A DNA stretch of 51,869 nucleotides from Vibrio genomosp. F10 str. ZF-129 (lineage in GTDB: Bacteria; Pseudomonadota; Gammaproteobacteria; Enterobacterales; Vibrionaceae): assembly GCF_000287055.2 (NCBI RefSeq), contig NZ_AJYQ02000024.1, positions 1-51,869 of the forward strand, in the 5' to 3' direction. The notes beneath the pieces were generated by a model. It searched no databases and was not told where the DNA came from. It worked only from the letters and a program-made list of their open reading frames with translations. Positions 28,006-37,959 of this stretch are shown here, piece by piece; the first letter of the stretch is position 1, and each line of letters opens with the position of its first letter. Position numbers and translations under genes: made by a program.

Positions 28006-28764
28006 ATGGCGTCTGTTGAGCAAACTCAACCTTTGATCAGTCATTTATTGGAACTACGAAACCGATTATTGAGAGCTATGCTCGCGATACTGGTTATTTT
28101 CTTAGGCCTGATCTATTTTTCCAATCATATCTACGAGTTTGTTTCTGCTCCCTTAGTAGATCGCCTTCCCGAAGGTGCAACCATGATTGCAACCGACGTC
28201 GCATCTCCGTTTTTTACGCCTCTGAAGCTAACGCTGATTGCGTCGGTCTTTATCGCCGTTCCGTTTATTTTGTATCAAGTATGGGCATTCGTGGCACCGG
28301 GTTTGTACAAGCATGAGCGCCGTTTGGTGATGCCACTGCTGTTTTCAAGCTCGCTACTGTTTTATTGCGGTGTTGCTTTCGCTTACTTTGTGGTGTTCCC
28401 TTTAGTCTTTAGTTTCTTCACTGCTATATCACTGGGTGGGGTTGAGTTTGCAACCGACATATCGAGTTATCTCGATTTTGTATTGGCGCTGTTCTTTGCG
28501 TTTGGTATCGCGTTTGAGGTGCCAGTTGCCATCATATTATTGTGCTGGACAGGAGCGACAACGCCTCAGTCATTATCGGAAAAGCGCCCGTATATTGTTG
28601 TGGGAGCATTCGTTGTTGGTATGATGCTGACCCCACCAGACCTCATTTCACAGACATTACTGGCGATACCAATGTGTCTATTGTTTGAAGTCGGGCTCTT
28701 CTTTGCCCGTTTCTATACAAAGAAAGATCGCGATGAGGAACAAAGCGATCAGGCTGAGTCTTAA
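28006..28764 (+). CDS. tatC: Sec-independent protein translocase subunit TatC
   Basis: 252 residues, six membrane helices. Conserved signal-recognition residues lie in the N-terminus ([16 protein letters not shown]) and first cytoplasmic loop ([15 protein letters not shown]), with the F-P element of ...[12 protein letters not shown]. TatC recognises the twin-arginine signal peptide. RBS GAGG seven bases before the ATG. An 80-base gap separates it from tatB; there is no tatD in line, but a TatD-like hydrolase lies on the opposite strand. Confidence 0.97.
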   Translation: MASVEQTQPLISHLLELRNRLLRAMLAILVIFLGLIYFSNHIYEFVSAPLVDRLPEGATMIATDVASPFFTPLKLTLIASVFIAVPFILYQVWAFVAPGLYKHERRLVMPLLFSSSLLFYCGVAFAYFVVFPLVFSFFTAISLGGVEFATDISSYLDFVLALFFAFGIAFEVPVAIILLCWTGATTPQSLSEKRPYIVVGAFVVGMMLTPPDLISQTLLAIPMCLLFEVGLFFARFYTKKDRDEEQSDQAES

Positions 28765-28863
28765 ACTGAAGTCGCTAAACTGGATCTTGAACATTCAGGC
28801 TAGGCCCTAAAAATTAGATCTAGATACTCGACATGCGGACGAGATACTAAGCATGCAACGAAG

Positions 28864-28891
28864 AAGGTTGGCTAATACGCCAACCTTTTTT
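28864..28891 (+). terminator. Terminator after the tat operon
   Basis: Stem AAGGTTGGC/GCCAACCTT with a 6-base loop and a run of six T residues. Confidence 0.9.
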
Positions 28892-28941
28892 ATCGCTATC
28901 ACCCAGACACCCCAGCAGGTGCTCCAGGGTTTTAATAAGAC

Positions 28942-29706
28942 TCAGTCTAAATTGAATAGGCGCTTTGCATTGAAAGTGGTGAGCGTGTCTACTTCGCTTA
29001 TGGTGAGGTCACGAAGAGTGGCCACTCTTTCTGCAATAAGCGATACGTAAGAAGGTTCATTTCGTTTACCGCGATGTGGCACCGGTGCTAGATAGGGACA
29101 GTCCGTTTCTAGAATCACGTAATCCATATCAAGGTGAGGTATGACTTTATCCATTCCTCCATTTTTAAAGGTTGAAACCCCACCCAAACCAAGGTGGAAG
29201 CCAAGATCATTGATGGCTTTTGCTTCTTCAATAGAACCGCCAAAGCAATGAAATACGCCACGTAATGATCCATCCTGCTCTTTGCGAAGGAGCGTGAGTG
29301 TCTCTTCGATGGAATCGCGAGTGTGGATGACGACAGGCAGATCTTTCTCTTTTGCCCAGTTCAGCTGAGTGATAAACGCCATCTCTTGCTCTGCTTTATA
29401 GGTTTTGTCCCAGTAAAGGTCGATACCGATTTCACCGACGGCAATAAAATTGTGCTTATCAAACCAAGAGTGAACAGTCGCTAGAGTTTGTTTGACGTTA
29501 GCATCGACATAACAGGGGTGTAGCCCCATCATTGAACGACAAACGTCTGGGTAAGTGGCTTCTGTTTTTAGCATCGGCTCAATTGAATCTAGATCGATGT
29601 TAGGCAAGAGAATATGAGTAATACCCTGATGTAAGGCTCGTTTGACGACCTCATCTCGGTCACTATCAAACTCAGTGGCGTAAATATGGGCGTGGCTATC
29701 GATCAT
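28942..29706 (-). CDS. TatD-family metal-dependent hydrolase (DNase)
   Basis: 254 residues, an amidohydrolase-fold TIM barrel. Metal ligands are seen in DSHAHI (HxH), GEIGIDLYWD (Glu), VIHTRD (His), FHCFGG (His) and ETDCPYLAP (Asp). TatD enzymes are 3'-5' exonucleases implicated in DNA repair and in quality control. The sequence is not obviously the canonical E. coli TatD and might equally be grouped with YcfH/YjjV, so I leave the symbol blank. RBS AGAAGAG. It is divergent from hemB and converges on tatC. Confidence 0.9.
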   Translation of the reverse strand: MIDSHAHIYATEFDSDRDEVVKRALHQGITHILLPNIDLDSIEPMLKTEATYPDVCRSMMGLHPCYVDANVKQTLATVHSWFDKHNFIAVGEIGIDLYWDKTYKAEQEMAFITQLNWAKEKDLPVVIHTRDSIEETLTLLRKEQDGSLRGVFHCFGGSIEEAKAINDLGFHLGLGGVSTFKNGGMDKVIPHLDMDYVILETDCPYLAPVPHRGKRNEPSYVSLIAERVATLRDLTISEVDTLTTFNAKRLFNLD

Positions 29707-29825
29707 GGTTTTCTCTTCTGATTATGTCATTCTCTATTGTCTCCAGTATACGGCAGTGTGAGCCTTTGGTCATTTTTAGGAATTTTATACATTGATGCTA
29801 GCGCCAGTCACAAGGAGTGATATGA

Positions 29826-30905
<1,080 letters not shown>

Positions 30906-30927
30906 TACTTGATTGAGTAACCGATTA

Positions 30928-30951
30928 GGCTAGCATTTGCTGGCCTTTTTT
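30928..30951 (+). terminator. Terminator after hemB
   Basis: Stem GGCTAGCA/TGCTGGCC with one G-T mismatch and six T residues, 22 bases past the hemB stop. Confidence 0.85.
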
Positions 30952-30970
30952 GTGAGCCAATAAAATTAAA

Positions 30971-30985
30971 TGAGAATTTTTATCA
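30971..30985. promoter_or_regulatory. Fur box, distal, upstream of ryhB
   Basis: TGAGAATTTTTATCA matches the 7-1-7 Fur consensus TGATAATNATTATCA at 12 of 14 defined positions. It lies just upstream of the ryhB -35 box. Confidence 0.75.
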
Positions 30986-30993
30986 TTTAGTTC

Positions 30994-31021
30994 TTGATTA
31001 TTAAATGAGAATCATTATTAT
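30994..31021 (+). promoter_or_regulatory. ryhB promoter with overlapping Fur box
   Basis: -35 TTGATT (30994-30999), 16-base spacer, -10 TATTAT (31016-31021). A second Fur box TGAGAATCATTATTA at 31006-31020, 12 of 14 consensus positions, covers the spacer and -10, so iron-loaded Fur would block RNA polymerase. Start expected near 31029. Confidence 0.75.
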
Positions 31022-31028
31022 TAACTTT

Positions 31029-31255
31029 GTCTTAGGGAATGAGAGAAAGTTCATAAGGACATGACGTTACCAGAATCAAATTTGCTGAAGGTGATGGCAT
31101 TGAACTCGACGAACTTACACGCGTTCTTTTTGACACGACATTGCTCACATTGCTTCCAGTGTAATTTATAGCTTTCTGGTTAAGCTGCGCGGAATACTCT
31201 GATTCAGCTTAATCTTGTTTTGCTAGGCGACATCTTTTAGATGTCGCTTTTTTTT
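31029..31255 (+). ncRNA. ryhB: RyhB, iron-responsive small RNA (long Vibrio form)
   Basis: The conserved RyhB core, containing ACATTGCTCACATTGCTTCC, lies at 31134-31159 and is identical to the E. coli pairing region. The RNA ends with a strong terminator at 31227-31255 (GCGACATC/GATGTCGC stem, eight T residues). From the predicted start the length is about 227 nt, much longer than the 90-nt E. coli RNA but in line with V. cholerae RyhB. RyhB is made under iron starvation and with Hfq represses mRNAs of iron-using proteins. Its 5' half is Vibrio-specific and includes a 36-codon ORF at 31061-31171. Confidence 0.95.
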
Positions 31256-31291
31256 GATCAAATTTTAGTGAATAAAATCACATCAACTATC

Positions 31292-31442
31292 TTTTCCACA
31301 GGGGAGGATCGTTATTTGATCGTGGTGGTATTATTGGATCTAATAATAAAGCCAGCAATATCAGTGTTTTGCGATTAATCTTTGCGTTTTTTCTCATGGG
31401 TTATTGAAGTCGGTAAATATTATATAAACAGACTTATCCACA
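31292..31442. promoter_or_regulatory. DnaA-box pair and GATC cluster upstream of polA
   Basis: TTATCCACA (31434-31442) is a perfect DnaA box, and TTTTCCACA (31292-31300) is one mismatch away, in the same orientation. Between them are three GATC sites at 31307, 31318 and 31337, the last in the centre of the palindrome TATTATTGGATCTAATAATA. Origin-like elements, but not the chromosomal oriC: mioC/gidA genes are absent. Regulation of polA by DnaA or by Dam/SeqA is a hypothesis. Confidence 0.5.
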
Positions 31443-31449
31443 ATTGTGA

Positions 31450-31477
31450 TTGCTTGGTGCCAAATAATTTATAAAAT
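31450..31477 (+). promoter_or_regulatory. Candidate polA promoter
   Basis: -10 TAAAAT (31472-31477, five of six) with weak -35 TTGCTT (31450-31455), 16-base spacer. The DnaA box ends eight bases before the -35. A 5-codon ORF (31503-31520) with GAGGAG before it lies in the leader. Confidence 0.4.
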
Positions 31478-31574
31478 CATTGCGCTTGGTCGAGGAGTTA
31501 AAATGGATCCGTATTACTAGTCATGGCATCCTAAGCAGATCTTATTAAAAGTAATTTTTTGGATACAAAAGACT

Positions 31575-34364
31575 ATGGCTCGCATTCCGGACAATCCACT
31601 CATTCTTATTGATGGTTCTTCTTATCTTTATCGTGCATTTCACGCTTATCCTGACTCGATGACCAATGGAGAGATTCCAACGAATGCCATCTATGGTGTC
31701 GTGAATATGTTGCGCAGTATGATGCGCCAGTTTTCTTCAGAGCGTATTGCCGTGATCTTCGATGCGAAAGGTAAGACGTTTCGAGACGATATGTATCCAG
31801 AATACAAAGCCAATCGACCATCAATGCCTGATGATCTTCGCTGCCAAATCGAGCCATTACACGATGTGATCCGAGCGATGGGGTTACCTCTAATCTCGAT
31901 CCCTGGCGTAGAAGCCGATGATGTTATCGGTACATTGTCATCTCAAGCGTCAGAAATGGGCATGCCAGTGCTAATCAGTACTGGGGATAAAGATATGGCC
32001 CAGCTTGTTAACGAGCATGTCACTTTGATCAATACCATGACCAATGTCGTGATGGATAGAGAAGGTGTGATTGAGAAGTTTGGTATTCCACCGGAACTTA
32101 TCATCGATTACTTGGCGTTAATGGGCGATAAAGTTGACAATATTCCTGGCGTACCTGGGGTTGGGGATAAGACAGCGACCGCACTATTGCAAGGCATTGG
32201 TAGCCTTGAAAAGATTTATGAAAATCTTGATGATATTGCGGCACTTGGGTTCCGTGGTTCGAAAACCATGGCGAAAAAGCTGATTGATAACAAAGAGAAT
32301 GCAGATATGTCGTATCAGCTTGCGACAATAAAGCTTGATGTGGCGTTGGAAGAGACACCAGAATCGTTGTTGAAATCTACCCCTGATGTCGATGCGTTGA
32401 TTAAGTTATACGGAAAAATGGTCTTTAAGTCCTGGCTAAATGAGTTACTTGAGGGCGGAACGGGTGTTGTGCAAGCGGACGAAAAATCAGGTGCTGTGCG
32501 ATCTGTGCCGAGTCAGGAAGTGGAACTCGACAATCCTGCAGTGACCATTGATCGCAGTCGCTATGAAACGATTCTAGATAAAGACACTTTCGCAATATGG
32601 TTACAAAAACTGAAAGATGCAGAGCTGTTTGCGTTTGATACCGAAACGGACAGCCTCGATTATATGGTGGCTAACTTAGTCGGCGTGTCATTCGCAACAG
32701 AAGAAGGGGTGGCTGCGTATGTGCCCGTCGCCCATGATTACTTAGATGCCCCTGAGCAGCTGGATCGTGATTGGGTGTTAGAGCAGTTAAAGCCGATTCT
32801 GGAAGATGATAACCAAGCGAAAGTGGGGCAAAACCTCAAATACGATGCCAGCGTGTTGGCGCGCTACGATATCGATATGAAAGGCATTAAACACGATACA
32901 ATGCTCGCATCTTACGTACTCAATAGCGTGGGTGGCAAACACGATATGGACAGCTTGGCGCTGCGCTTCTTACAGCACAGCTGCATTTCATTTGAACAGA
33001 TAGCGGGTAAGGGTAAAAAACAACTTACCTTCAATCAGATTGAGCTTGAAGAGGCGGCGCCGTACGCAGCGGAAGATGCTGATGTGACTTTGCGTTTACA
33101 CAATCGAATCATGTCACATTTAGACAAAGACGAAAAATTGAAAGCTATCTATGAAGAGATAGAGATACCGCTCGTGCCTGTAATATCTCGCATTGAACGA
33201 ACGGGGGTTTTCGTTGACGACATGATGCTTGGTGCACAATCCCAAGAGATTGCCGCTCGTCTGGATGAGCTTGAGCAAAAAGCCTACGAAATCGCAGAGC
33301 AAGAATTCAACTTAGGCTCACCGAAACAGCTTCAAGCGATCTTATTTGAAAAAATGGGGCTTCCTGTCATTAAGAAGACGCCGTCCGGTGCCCCTTCTAC
33401 TAATGAAGAAGTATTGCAAGAACTGGCTCTTGATTACCCTTTACCCAAAATCTTGATTGAATATCGCGGCTTAGCAAAACTTAAGTCTACGTATACCGAT
33501 AAACTACCAAAAATGATTAACGCAGAAACGGGACGCGTACATACGTCTTACCATCAAGCAGTTACGGCGACAGGGCGTTTATCATCAACCGATCCAAACC
33601 TACAAAATATCCCAATTCGAAATGAAGAAGGCCGCCGTATTCGCCAAGCGTTTGTTGCACCGCATGGGCATAAGATTCTTGCAGTCGATTACTCTCAAAT
33701 TGAATTACGCATCATGGCGCATTTATCCGGGGATAAAGCCTTGCTAGAAGCGTTCCAGCAGGGCAAAGATATCCATGCGGCAACTGCTGCTGAGATTATT
33801 GGCGTTCCAATTGAGGAAGTGAGCAGTGAACAACGTCGACAAGCTAAAGCCGTTAACTTTGGTCTTATTTATGGTATGAGTGCATTTGGTTTGGCCAAAC
33901 AACTTGGTATTGCTCGCGGTGAAGCTCAGCGATACATGGACACATACTTTGAACGTTACCCTGGTGTGATGCAATACATGGAAGACACACGCAGCGCTGC
34001 TTCTGAGCAAGGTTATGTTGAAACTATCTTTGGGCGACGTTTACACCTCCCAGAAATAAAGTCGCGTAATGGCATGCGTCGTAAGGCCGCAGAACGCGCT
34101 GCGATTAATGCTCCTATGCAAGGAACCGCCGCTGACATTATCAAAAAAGCGATGCTCTTGGTTGATGAATGGATCGAGTCTCATGGAGAAGGCCGGGTGA
34201 AATTGCTGATGCAAGTGCACGATGAACTGGTTCTTGAAGTAGAAGAGTCGGTATTGAGCGAAATTGAAAGTAAAGTACAGGAATTGATGGAGTCTGCAGC
34301 AACGTTAGATGTTCCATTGATCGCTGAAGCTGGCCACGGTGACAACTGGGATCAGGCCCATTAG
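31575..34364 (+). CDS. polA: DNA polymerase I
   Basis: 929 residues (E. coli 928). Three activities are all intact: N-terminal 5'-3' flap exonuclease (about 1-290; [43 protein letters not shown]), 3'-5' proofreading domain (about 320-520; [11 protein letters not shown] and later [11 protein letters not shown]), and the polymerase (about 525-929; [17 protein letters not shown] with catalytic Asp, the O helix [20 protein letters not shown], and VHDELVLEV). It fills gaps, removes RNA primers and works in repair. Followed by a terminator and by Spot 42, the gamma-proteobacterial order. Confidence 0.99.
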   Translation: MARIPDNPLILIDGSSYLYRAFHAYPDSMTNGEIPTNAIYGVVNMLRSMMRQFSSERIAVIFDAKGKTFRDDMYPEYKANRPSMPDDLRCQIEPLHDVIRAMGLPLISIPGVEADDVIGTLSSQASEMGMPVLISTGDKDMAQLVNEHVTLINTMTNVVMDREGVIEKFGIPPELIIDYLALMGDKVDNIPGVPGVGDKTATALLQGIGSLEKIYENLDDIAALGFRGSKTMAKKLIDNKENADMSYQLATIKLDVALEETPESLLKSTPDVDALIKLYGKMVFKSWLNELLEGGTGVVQADEKSGAVRSVPSQEVELDNPAVTIDRSRYETILDKDTFAIWLQKLKDAELFAFDTETDSLDYMVANLVGVSFATEEGVAAYVPVAHDYLDAPEQLDRDWVLEQLKPILEDDNQAKVGQNLKYDASVLARYDIDMKGIKHDTMLASYVLNSVGGKHDMDSLALRFLQHSCISFEQIAGKGKKQLTFNQIELEEAAPYAAEDADVTLRLHNRIMSHLDKDEKLKAIYEEIEIPLVPVISRIERTGVFVDDMMLGAQSQEIAARLDELEQKAYEIAEQEFNLGSPKQLQAILFEKMGLPVIKKTPSGAPSTNEEVLQELALDYPLPKILIEYRGLAKLKSTYTDKLPKMINAETGRVHTSYHQAVTATGRLSSTDPNLQNIPIRNEEGRRIRQAFVAPHGHKILAVDYSQIELRIMAHLSGDKALLEAFQQGKDIHAATAAEIIGVPIEEVSSEQRRQAKAVNFGLIYGMSAFGLAKQLGIARGEAQRYMDTYFERYPGVMQYMEDTRSAASEQGYVETIFGRRLHLPEIKSRNGMRRKAAERAAINAPMQGTAADIIKKAMLLVDEWIESHGEGRVKLLMQVHDELVLEVEESVLSEIESKVQELMESAATLDVPLIAEAGHGDNWDQAH

Positions 34365-34397
34365 ACACTTTTGGAGTCAATAAGCATTAATAATATG

Positions 34398-34424
34398 AGC
34401 CAGCGCACAAACGCTGGCTTTTTT
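34398..34424 (+). terminator. Terminator after polA
   Basis: Stem AGCCAGCG/CGCTGGCT with a CACAAA loop and six T residues. Confidence 0.9.
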
Positions 34425-34504
34425 ATGCGAGTAAATAAAGGCTCCACCTAAAAAGATGGGTTGTATGTAAAACAAAACTTACTGAAAAAAAACTACAAAA
34501 AAAG

Positions 34505-34533
34505 TTTTCATTTATGACCAATTGTTGTACATT
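34505..34533 (+). promoter_or_regulatory. Spot 42 promoter
   Basis: -35 TTTTCA (34505-34510), 17-base spacer, -10 TACATT (34528-34533), seven bases before the conserved RNA start at 34540. In E. coli cAMP-CRP represses this promoter; no clear CRP site is visible by eye. Confidence 0.5.
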
Positions 34534-34539
34534 GTCTGG

Positions 34540-34644
34540 GTAGGGTACAGAGGTAAGATGTTCTATCTTTCAGACCTTTTGTTTCACGTTATTGGATTAG
34601 GCTGATTCAGCCGCCCCAGTCAGCATTTGACTGGGGCGTTTTTT
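34540..34644 (+). ncRNA. spf: Spot 42 small RNA
   Basis: About 105 nt, almost base for base E. coli Spot 42: starts GTAGGGTACAGAGGTAAGAT, the unstructured CTATCTTTCAGACC pairing region is kept, and it ends with the GCCCCAGTCA/TGACTGGGGC terminator and T run. Spot 42 with Hfq represses secondary carbon and redox genes in catabolite control. Located directly after polA as in E. coli. Confidence 0.97.
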
Positions 34645-34945
34645 CTTGTGGCAAAGAAAAGATTTTTCTAGATCAGATCTCAGCACCACTTTCTACAATT
34701 CCCTCCTTTTAGTCCCTTAATCATTATCTTAACGATGGTTTTTTCTGACTTCCCTGTAATTTTATACCGCTCACATTTTTGTTATTTTACCAAATTAAAT
34801 AAGCTGTATTTTCCTGCTGTGTTTTTCTGCTGTGGTTTTTTATTTATTTATTAAAATCAGTTTCTTATGGGTTTTGATGGGCGTTGTTTTACTTTCTTTT
34901 GGCAACGAATAAGCAGTTGTAAATTACAGAGCGATCGAAGATGCT
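34645..34945. other. Gene-free AT-rich stretch after Spot 42
   Basis: About 300 bases of strongly T-rich sequence with several TTTTT runs and repeated CTGCTGTG (two copies near 34815-34840). No ORF with a plausible ribosome site, and no tRNA- or riboswitch-like structure is evident. It leads into a further terminator that may close an unannotated small RNA. Confidence 0.4.
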
Positions 34946-35007
34946 AATAGCATAATAATAAATACTATTTCTCTCCCGTTGCCCCACCAGGATGGTGGGG
35001 ATTTTTA
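34945..35007 (+). ncRNA. Candidate small RNA downstream of Spot 42
   Basis: A terminator-type hairpin CCCCACC/GGTGGGG with ATTTTT (34983-35007) has no protein gene before it within 340 bases on this strand; the nearest plus-strand transcript, Spot 42, already has its own terminator. A short RNA ending here is the simplest explanation. From memory, a small RNA (VSsrna24) was reported roughly 350 nt after spf in Aliivibrio salmonicida, which fits the position. The 5' end is a guess: CATAAT at 34951 or TAATAG at 34945 could be a -10, and neither has a good -35. Confidence 0.45.
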
Positions 35008-35135
35008 TGCCTGTCATTGAGAGACACTCAAGCGTCTTACCTAAAGCCACTTAAATGAATGGGTCGCCAAACGATATTGAAGGTAATAAAAAAGCCTTAC
35101 TCTCGTAAGGCTTAAAAATAGGCATTAACATATCC

Positions 35136-35819
35136 CTAGCTATTATCTGACTGGTTATCTGGTTCACTATTTTCAGCATCGGTAGTGTCGATGTGTTCTT
35201 TATCGGTTACTTCAAATGCTGGGGCGTACCAACTATCGAGCTTGCTACGCAAAATATCGACACCAATGCCTTTTAATGAAGAAAATGCGTCAACGGCGAC
35301 GTCACCACCGAAGCCTATGGAAGATTCGCGTATTTTTAATACCTGGGCATTTCTCGCGCCGCTTTTTAGCTTATCAGCCTTGGTCAGCAGGACTTGAACA
35401 GGAATGCCACTTTCTACCGCCCAAAAGATAAGCTGTTGATCGAGGTCTTTCATCGGGTGACGAATATCCATTAATACCACGAGTCCTTTTAACGATTCGC
35501 GTTTTTGTAGGTACTCACCCAGTGATTTTTGCCACTTTTCTTTCAGCTTTAAAGGTACTTGTGCAAAACCGTACCCAGGTAGATCGACAATATGACAGCC
35601 TTCATCTACTTCAAATAAGTTGATAAGCTGAGTACGTCCTGGAGTTTTACTGGTTTTAGCTAAACCTCTTTGGTTGGTTAAGCGGTTGAGAGAACTTGAT
35701 TTACCCGCATTAGAGCGACCGGCAAACGCAATTTCGATCCCTTCGTCTTCTGGTAAATGACGAATATCTGGCGCACTGGTAATAAAATGCGTGTTTTGGT
35801 AATGAATTTTTACGCTCAC
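35136..35819 (-). CDS. engB: Ribosome biogenesis GTP-binding protein EngB/YihA
   Basis: 227 residues from GTG 35819. That start has GGAG six bases upstream and gives the N-terminus [20 protein letters not shown] typical of the family; the open frame continues 50 codons further, but the extension (Cys/His-rich, no RBS) is leader. GTPase motifs: G1 [11 protein letters not shown]3 DLPGYG, G4 TKAD. Essential for large-subunit assembly in many bacteria. A variable acidic C-terminal tail of about 20 residues is present. Divergent from cytochrome c4, as in E. coli relatives, where it neighbours polA/spf. Confidence 0.96.
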   Translation of the reverse strand: MSVKIHYQNTHFITSAPDIRHLPEDEGIEIAFAGRSNAGKSSSLNRLTNQRGLAKTSKTPGRTQLINLFEVDEGCHIVDLPGYGFAQVPLKLKEKWQKSLGEYLQKRESLKGLVVLMDIRHPMKDLDQQLIFWAVESGIPVQVLLTKADKLKSGARNAQVLKIRESSIGFGGDVAVDAFSSLKGIGVDILRSKLDSWYAPAFEVTDKEHIDTTDAENSEPDNQSDNS

Positions 35820-35967
35820 TGTTAACTCCATCTCGACTTTGTGTAGTCGATTGATTACTTTTTTGTGAAATTGTGTAAAATAACTGTGCTCGACATATGA
35901 TCGCCTATTATACCATGAGTGGCAACACTGAGTGGTACTGGAAGCTTTATAATTATAATGGAATGTC

Positions 35968-36585
35968 ATGAAGAAATTAGCGCTAATCTTGAGTCTTTTA
36001 GCCAGCTGCTCTGTATGGGCTCAAGGCAGCATCGAAGCTGGTAAAACCAAATCAATAACCTGCGGCGCCTGTCATGGTGCTGATGGAAACAGCCAACTTA
36101 CCATGTACCCTAGTTTAGCGGGACAACACGGTAAATACCTAGAGAAGCAGTTGAAAGATCTAAGGTTGGGTATGACCAGTGGTGGTAAACAAGGTCGTAT
36201 GGACCCTGTGATGAGTGGAATGGCAATGGGCTTGAGCGATCAAGATATTGCTGATTTGTCCGCTTATTATGCCTCACTGCCTATTGCTGCTAAATCAACC
36301 CCTGAAAATGTGGTTGAACAGGGTAAGGCCTTGTACGCAGCCGGTGATGCTGAAAGAGGGATTACCGCTTGTATCGCCTGTCACGGCCCTCGTGGTAATG
36401 GTACAGAACTTTCTGGTTTCCCGAAAATATCGGGCCAACATGCAGAATACATTAAATCGCAGTTGATGAAGTTCCGTGACGGAACCCGTAACAACGATAT
36501 GAATGAGATGATGCGTGATATCGCCAAGAAACTAACGGATGATGATATTGATACATTGTCCCAATATGTAGGCGGTTTGCATTAA
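35968..36585 (+). CDS. Diheme cytochrome c4
   Basis: 205 residues. Signal peptide 1-19 ([19 protein letters not shown]), then two homologous cytochrome c domains, each with a heme site: C32-x-x-C35-H36 (CGACH) and C135-x-x-C138-H139 (CIACH), plus axial Met candidates near the end of each domain (GMAMGL, MNEMM). It carries electrons in the periplasm, usually from the bc1 complex to cbb3 oxidase. A weak GGA ribosome site. It overlaps by two bases the open frame upstream of engB, not the real gene. Confidence 0.95.
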   Translation: MKKLALILSLLASCSVWAQGSIEAGKTKSITCGACHGADGNSQLTMYPSLAGQHGKYLEKQLKDLRLGMTSGGKQGRMDPVMSGMAMGLSDQDIADLSAYYASLPIAAKSTPENVVEQGKALYAAGDAERGITACIACHGPRGNGTELSGFPKISGQHAEYIKSQLMKFRDGTRNNDMNEMMRDIAKKLTDDDIDTLSQYVGGLH

Positions 36586-36615
36586 TTAAGCCTCTGTTCG
36601 AGCAACGGTTGTAAG

Positions 36616-36646
36616 AAAAAGCCTTAGCCTTTTGCTAGGGCTTTTT
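36616..36646 (+). terminator. Terminator after cytochrome c4
   Basis: Stem AAAAAGCCTTAGC/GCTAGGGCTTTTT, one mismatch, T tail; A tract on the other side makes it potentially bidirectional. Confidence 0.85.
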
Positions 36647-36712
36647 CATATCTAGCGATTGGACAAAACGGCTTTGCATCTGGTTTGGAATTGCTCAATT
36701 AACCGATAGGCC

Positions 36713-36731
36713 TGTAAGAGATTCGCTATGA
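36713..36731. promoter_or_regulatory. Candidate VarA (GacA/UvrY) box upstream of csrB
   Basis: TGTAAGAGATTCGCTATGA has a perfect left half of the GacA-family site TGTAAG and the AGAT-CGCT centre; the right half is degenerate. It lies about 150 bases before the RNA start, where upstream activating sites of csr RNAs are found. Confidence 0.5.
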
Positions 36732-36864
36732 TCGGACAAGATATTTCTGATCAGGCTAAGCTAAGTAATTGAAGATAAAAACGATTGTTTTTTATTGTTC
36801 ATAAGGGCTAAAAACTTTGAAGCTACGCGGTTGTTTGAACCGATAATCAAGGTAAATTATGTTT

Positions 36865-37202
36865 ATCAGCAAGGAGCTGAATCAGGACACTAGACCAAGG
36901 TGGTCTCCAAGGATGCAAGCTAGGAATGCTTGATGGTTGGACGAAGGACAGTAGCGAGCTTGGAGCTGGCTAGATAAGGATGATCGACTGGTTTCAGGAT
37001 GAGACAAAGAAATGGATCAGGCTAATGGATAGCCCAGAGTCAGGATGTCGAACGGAATAGTAAAATTCATCAGGACGATGAAAAACAAAACTCCGCAGGG
37101 AAAGCACCAATAACAAATGGATACTTGAGCACCATCTGAGTGCAGACAAATTTTGCCAAATCTTGGCACTTTGAAGGCGATAGGGAAACCTATCGCTTTT
37201 TT
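36865..37202 (+). ncRNA. csrB: CsrB-family small RNA (CsrA antagonist)
   Basis: A gene-free segment of about 340 nt with about 16 GGA motifs, many as AGGA or CAGGAT and several in small hairpin loops, the hallmark of CsrA-sequestering RNAs. It ends with a strong terminator at 37177-37202 (GCGATAGG/CCTATCGC, GAAA loop, six T residues). Promoter: TTGTTT (36831-36836), 16 bases, TAAATT (36853-36858). Vibrios carry several paralogues (csrB, csrC, csrD), and I cannot tell which this is. Transcription is expected to depend on the VarS/VarA two-component system. Confidence 0.88.
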
Positions 37203-37311
37203 ATCCTTTTAAAAGCAATTATTTCGCTATTCTGGTGTTTAATTGCACAATTTAACTCCACTCTGATCCCACTTTCTGGTATGTTTCGCATCCCTGTTTG
37301 AGGATGAAAGA

Positions 37312-37959
37312 ATGCACAACTGTCCTTTATGCCACAATCAAGATACTCACTATTACCATGAAGATAAGCGACGAAGCTATTTTCAATGCAGTGAATGTCA
37401 TTTGGTATTTGTTGACCCAGTTCAGCGCTTAGATGCAAAAGCAGAAAAAGCTCACTATGATCTTCATGAGAATGATCCTAGTGATGAAGGGTATCGTAGA
37501 TTTCTATCACGTATTGCTGATCCAATAATAGAACGAATCACATCTAACGCTCATGGGTTAGATTTTGGCTGTGGTCCTGGCCCAACATTGTCTATCATGT
37601 TGCAAGAGAAAGGCCACAGTGTTGAATTGTATGATCTTTACTATCACCCTAATAAAGAAGTGTTAGCACAGACGTATGATTTTATGACTGCGACAGAAGT
37701 GATCGAGCATGTTTATCAGCCCGATCTCGTGTGGCAGCAATGGTTAAATTTAGTTAAGCCGGGTGGCTGGATTGGTCTCATGACCAAGATGGTCATCGAT
37801 CTTGAAGCGTTTCAACATTGGCACTATAAGAATGATGTTACTCATGTCATTTTCTTTAGCCGTAAGACCTTCGAGTATCTGGCAGAGCGAGATAAGCTCG
37901 AACTTGAATTTGTTGGTAATGATGTAATTTTACTGAGGAAACCCAGTAATGAGTCGTAG
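37312..37959 (+). CDS. Class I SAM-dependent methyltransferase with zinc-ribbon N-terminus
   Basis: 215 residues. The N-terminus has two CxxC knuckles (CPLC at 4-7 and CSEC at about 27-30) predicted to bind zinc. The Methyltransf-type core includes LDFGCGPGPTLSIML (SAM-binding) and FMTATEVIEHVYQPDLVW, with KPGGWIGLMTKM. The substrate is unknown; the combination is usual for a Vibrio/Shewanella hypothetical. RBS GAGG eight bases before ATG. It overlaps yihI by 11 bases, suggesting co-translation. Confidence 0.88.
   Translation: MHNCPLCHNQDTHYYHEDKRRSYFQCSECHLVFVDPVQRLDAKAEKAHYDLHENDPSDEGYRRFLSRIADPIIERITSNAHGLDFGCGPGPTLSIMLQEKGHSVELYDLYYHPNKEVLAQTYDFMTATEVIEHVYQPDLVWQQWLNLVKPGGWIGLMTKMVIDLEAFQHWHYKNDVTHVIFFSRKTFEYLAERDKLELEFVGNDVILLRKPSNES

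Noticed and set aside
31503..31520. Five-codon ORF (M-D-P-Y-Y) in the polA leader as an attenuator peptide
   Set aside because: It has a good GAGGAG but no regulatory codons or competing hairpins follow; too short to judge.
31257..31574. Chromosomal replication origin
   Set aside because: DnaA boxes and GATC sites occur, but there are too few boxes, no run of AT-rich 13-mers, and the gidA/mioC/dnaA genes are absent; Vibrio oriC1 lies next to mioC/gidA.
34578..34594. TGTTTCACGTTATTGG as a fourth parS
   Set aside because: Only the left half of the palindrome is present, and it lies in the conserved Spot 42 sequence, which has TTCACGT in E. coli too.
35820..35969. N-terminal extension of EngB (50 residues)
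   Set aside because: No ribosome site, atypical composition, and the GTG at 35819 has a good GGAG and the family N-terminus.
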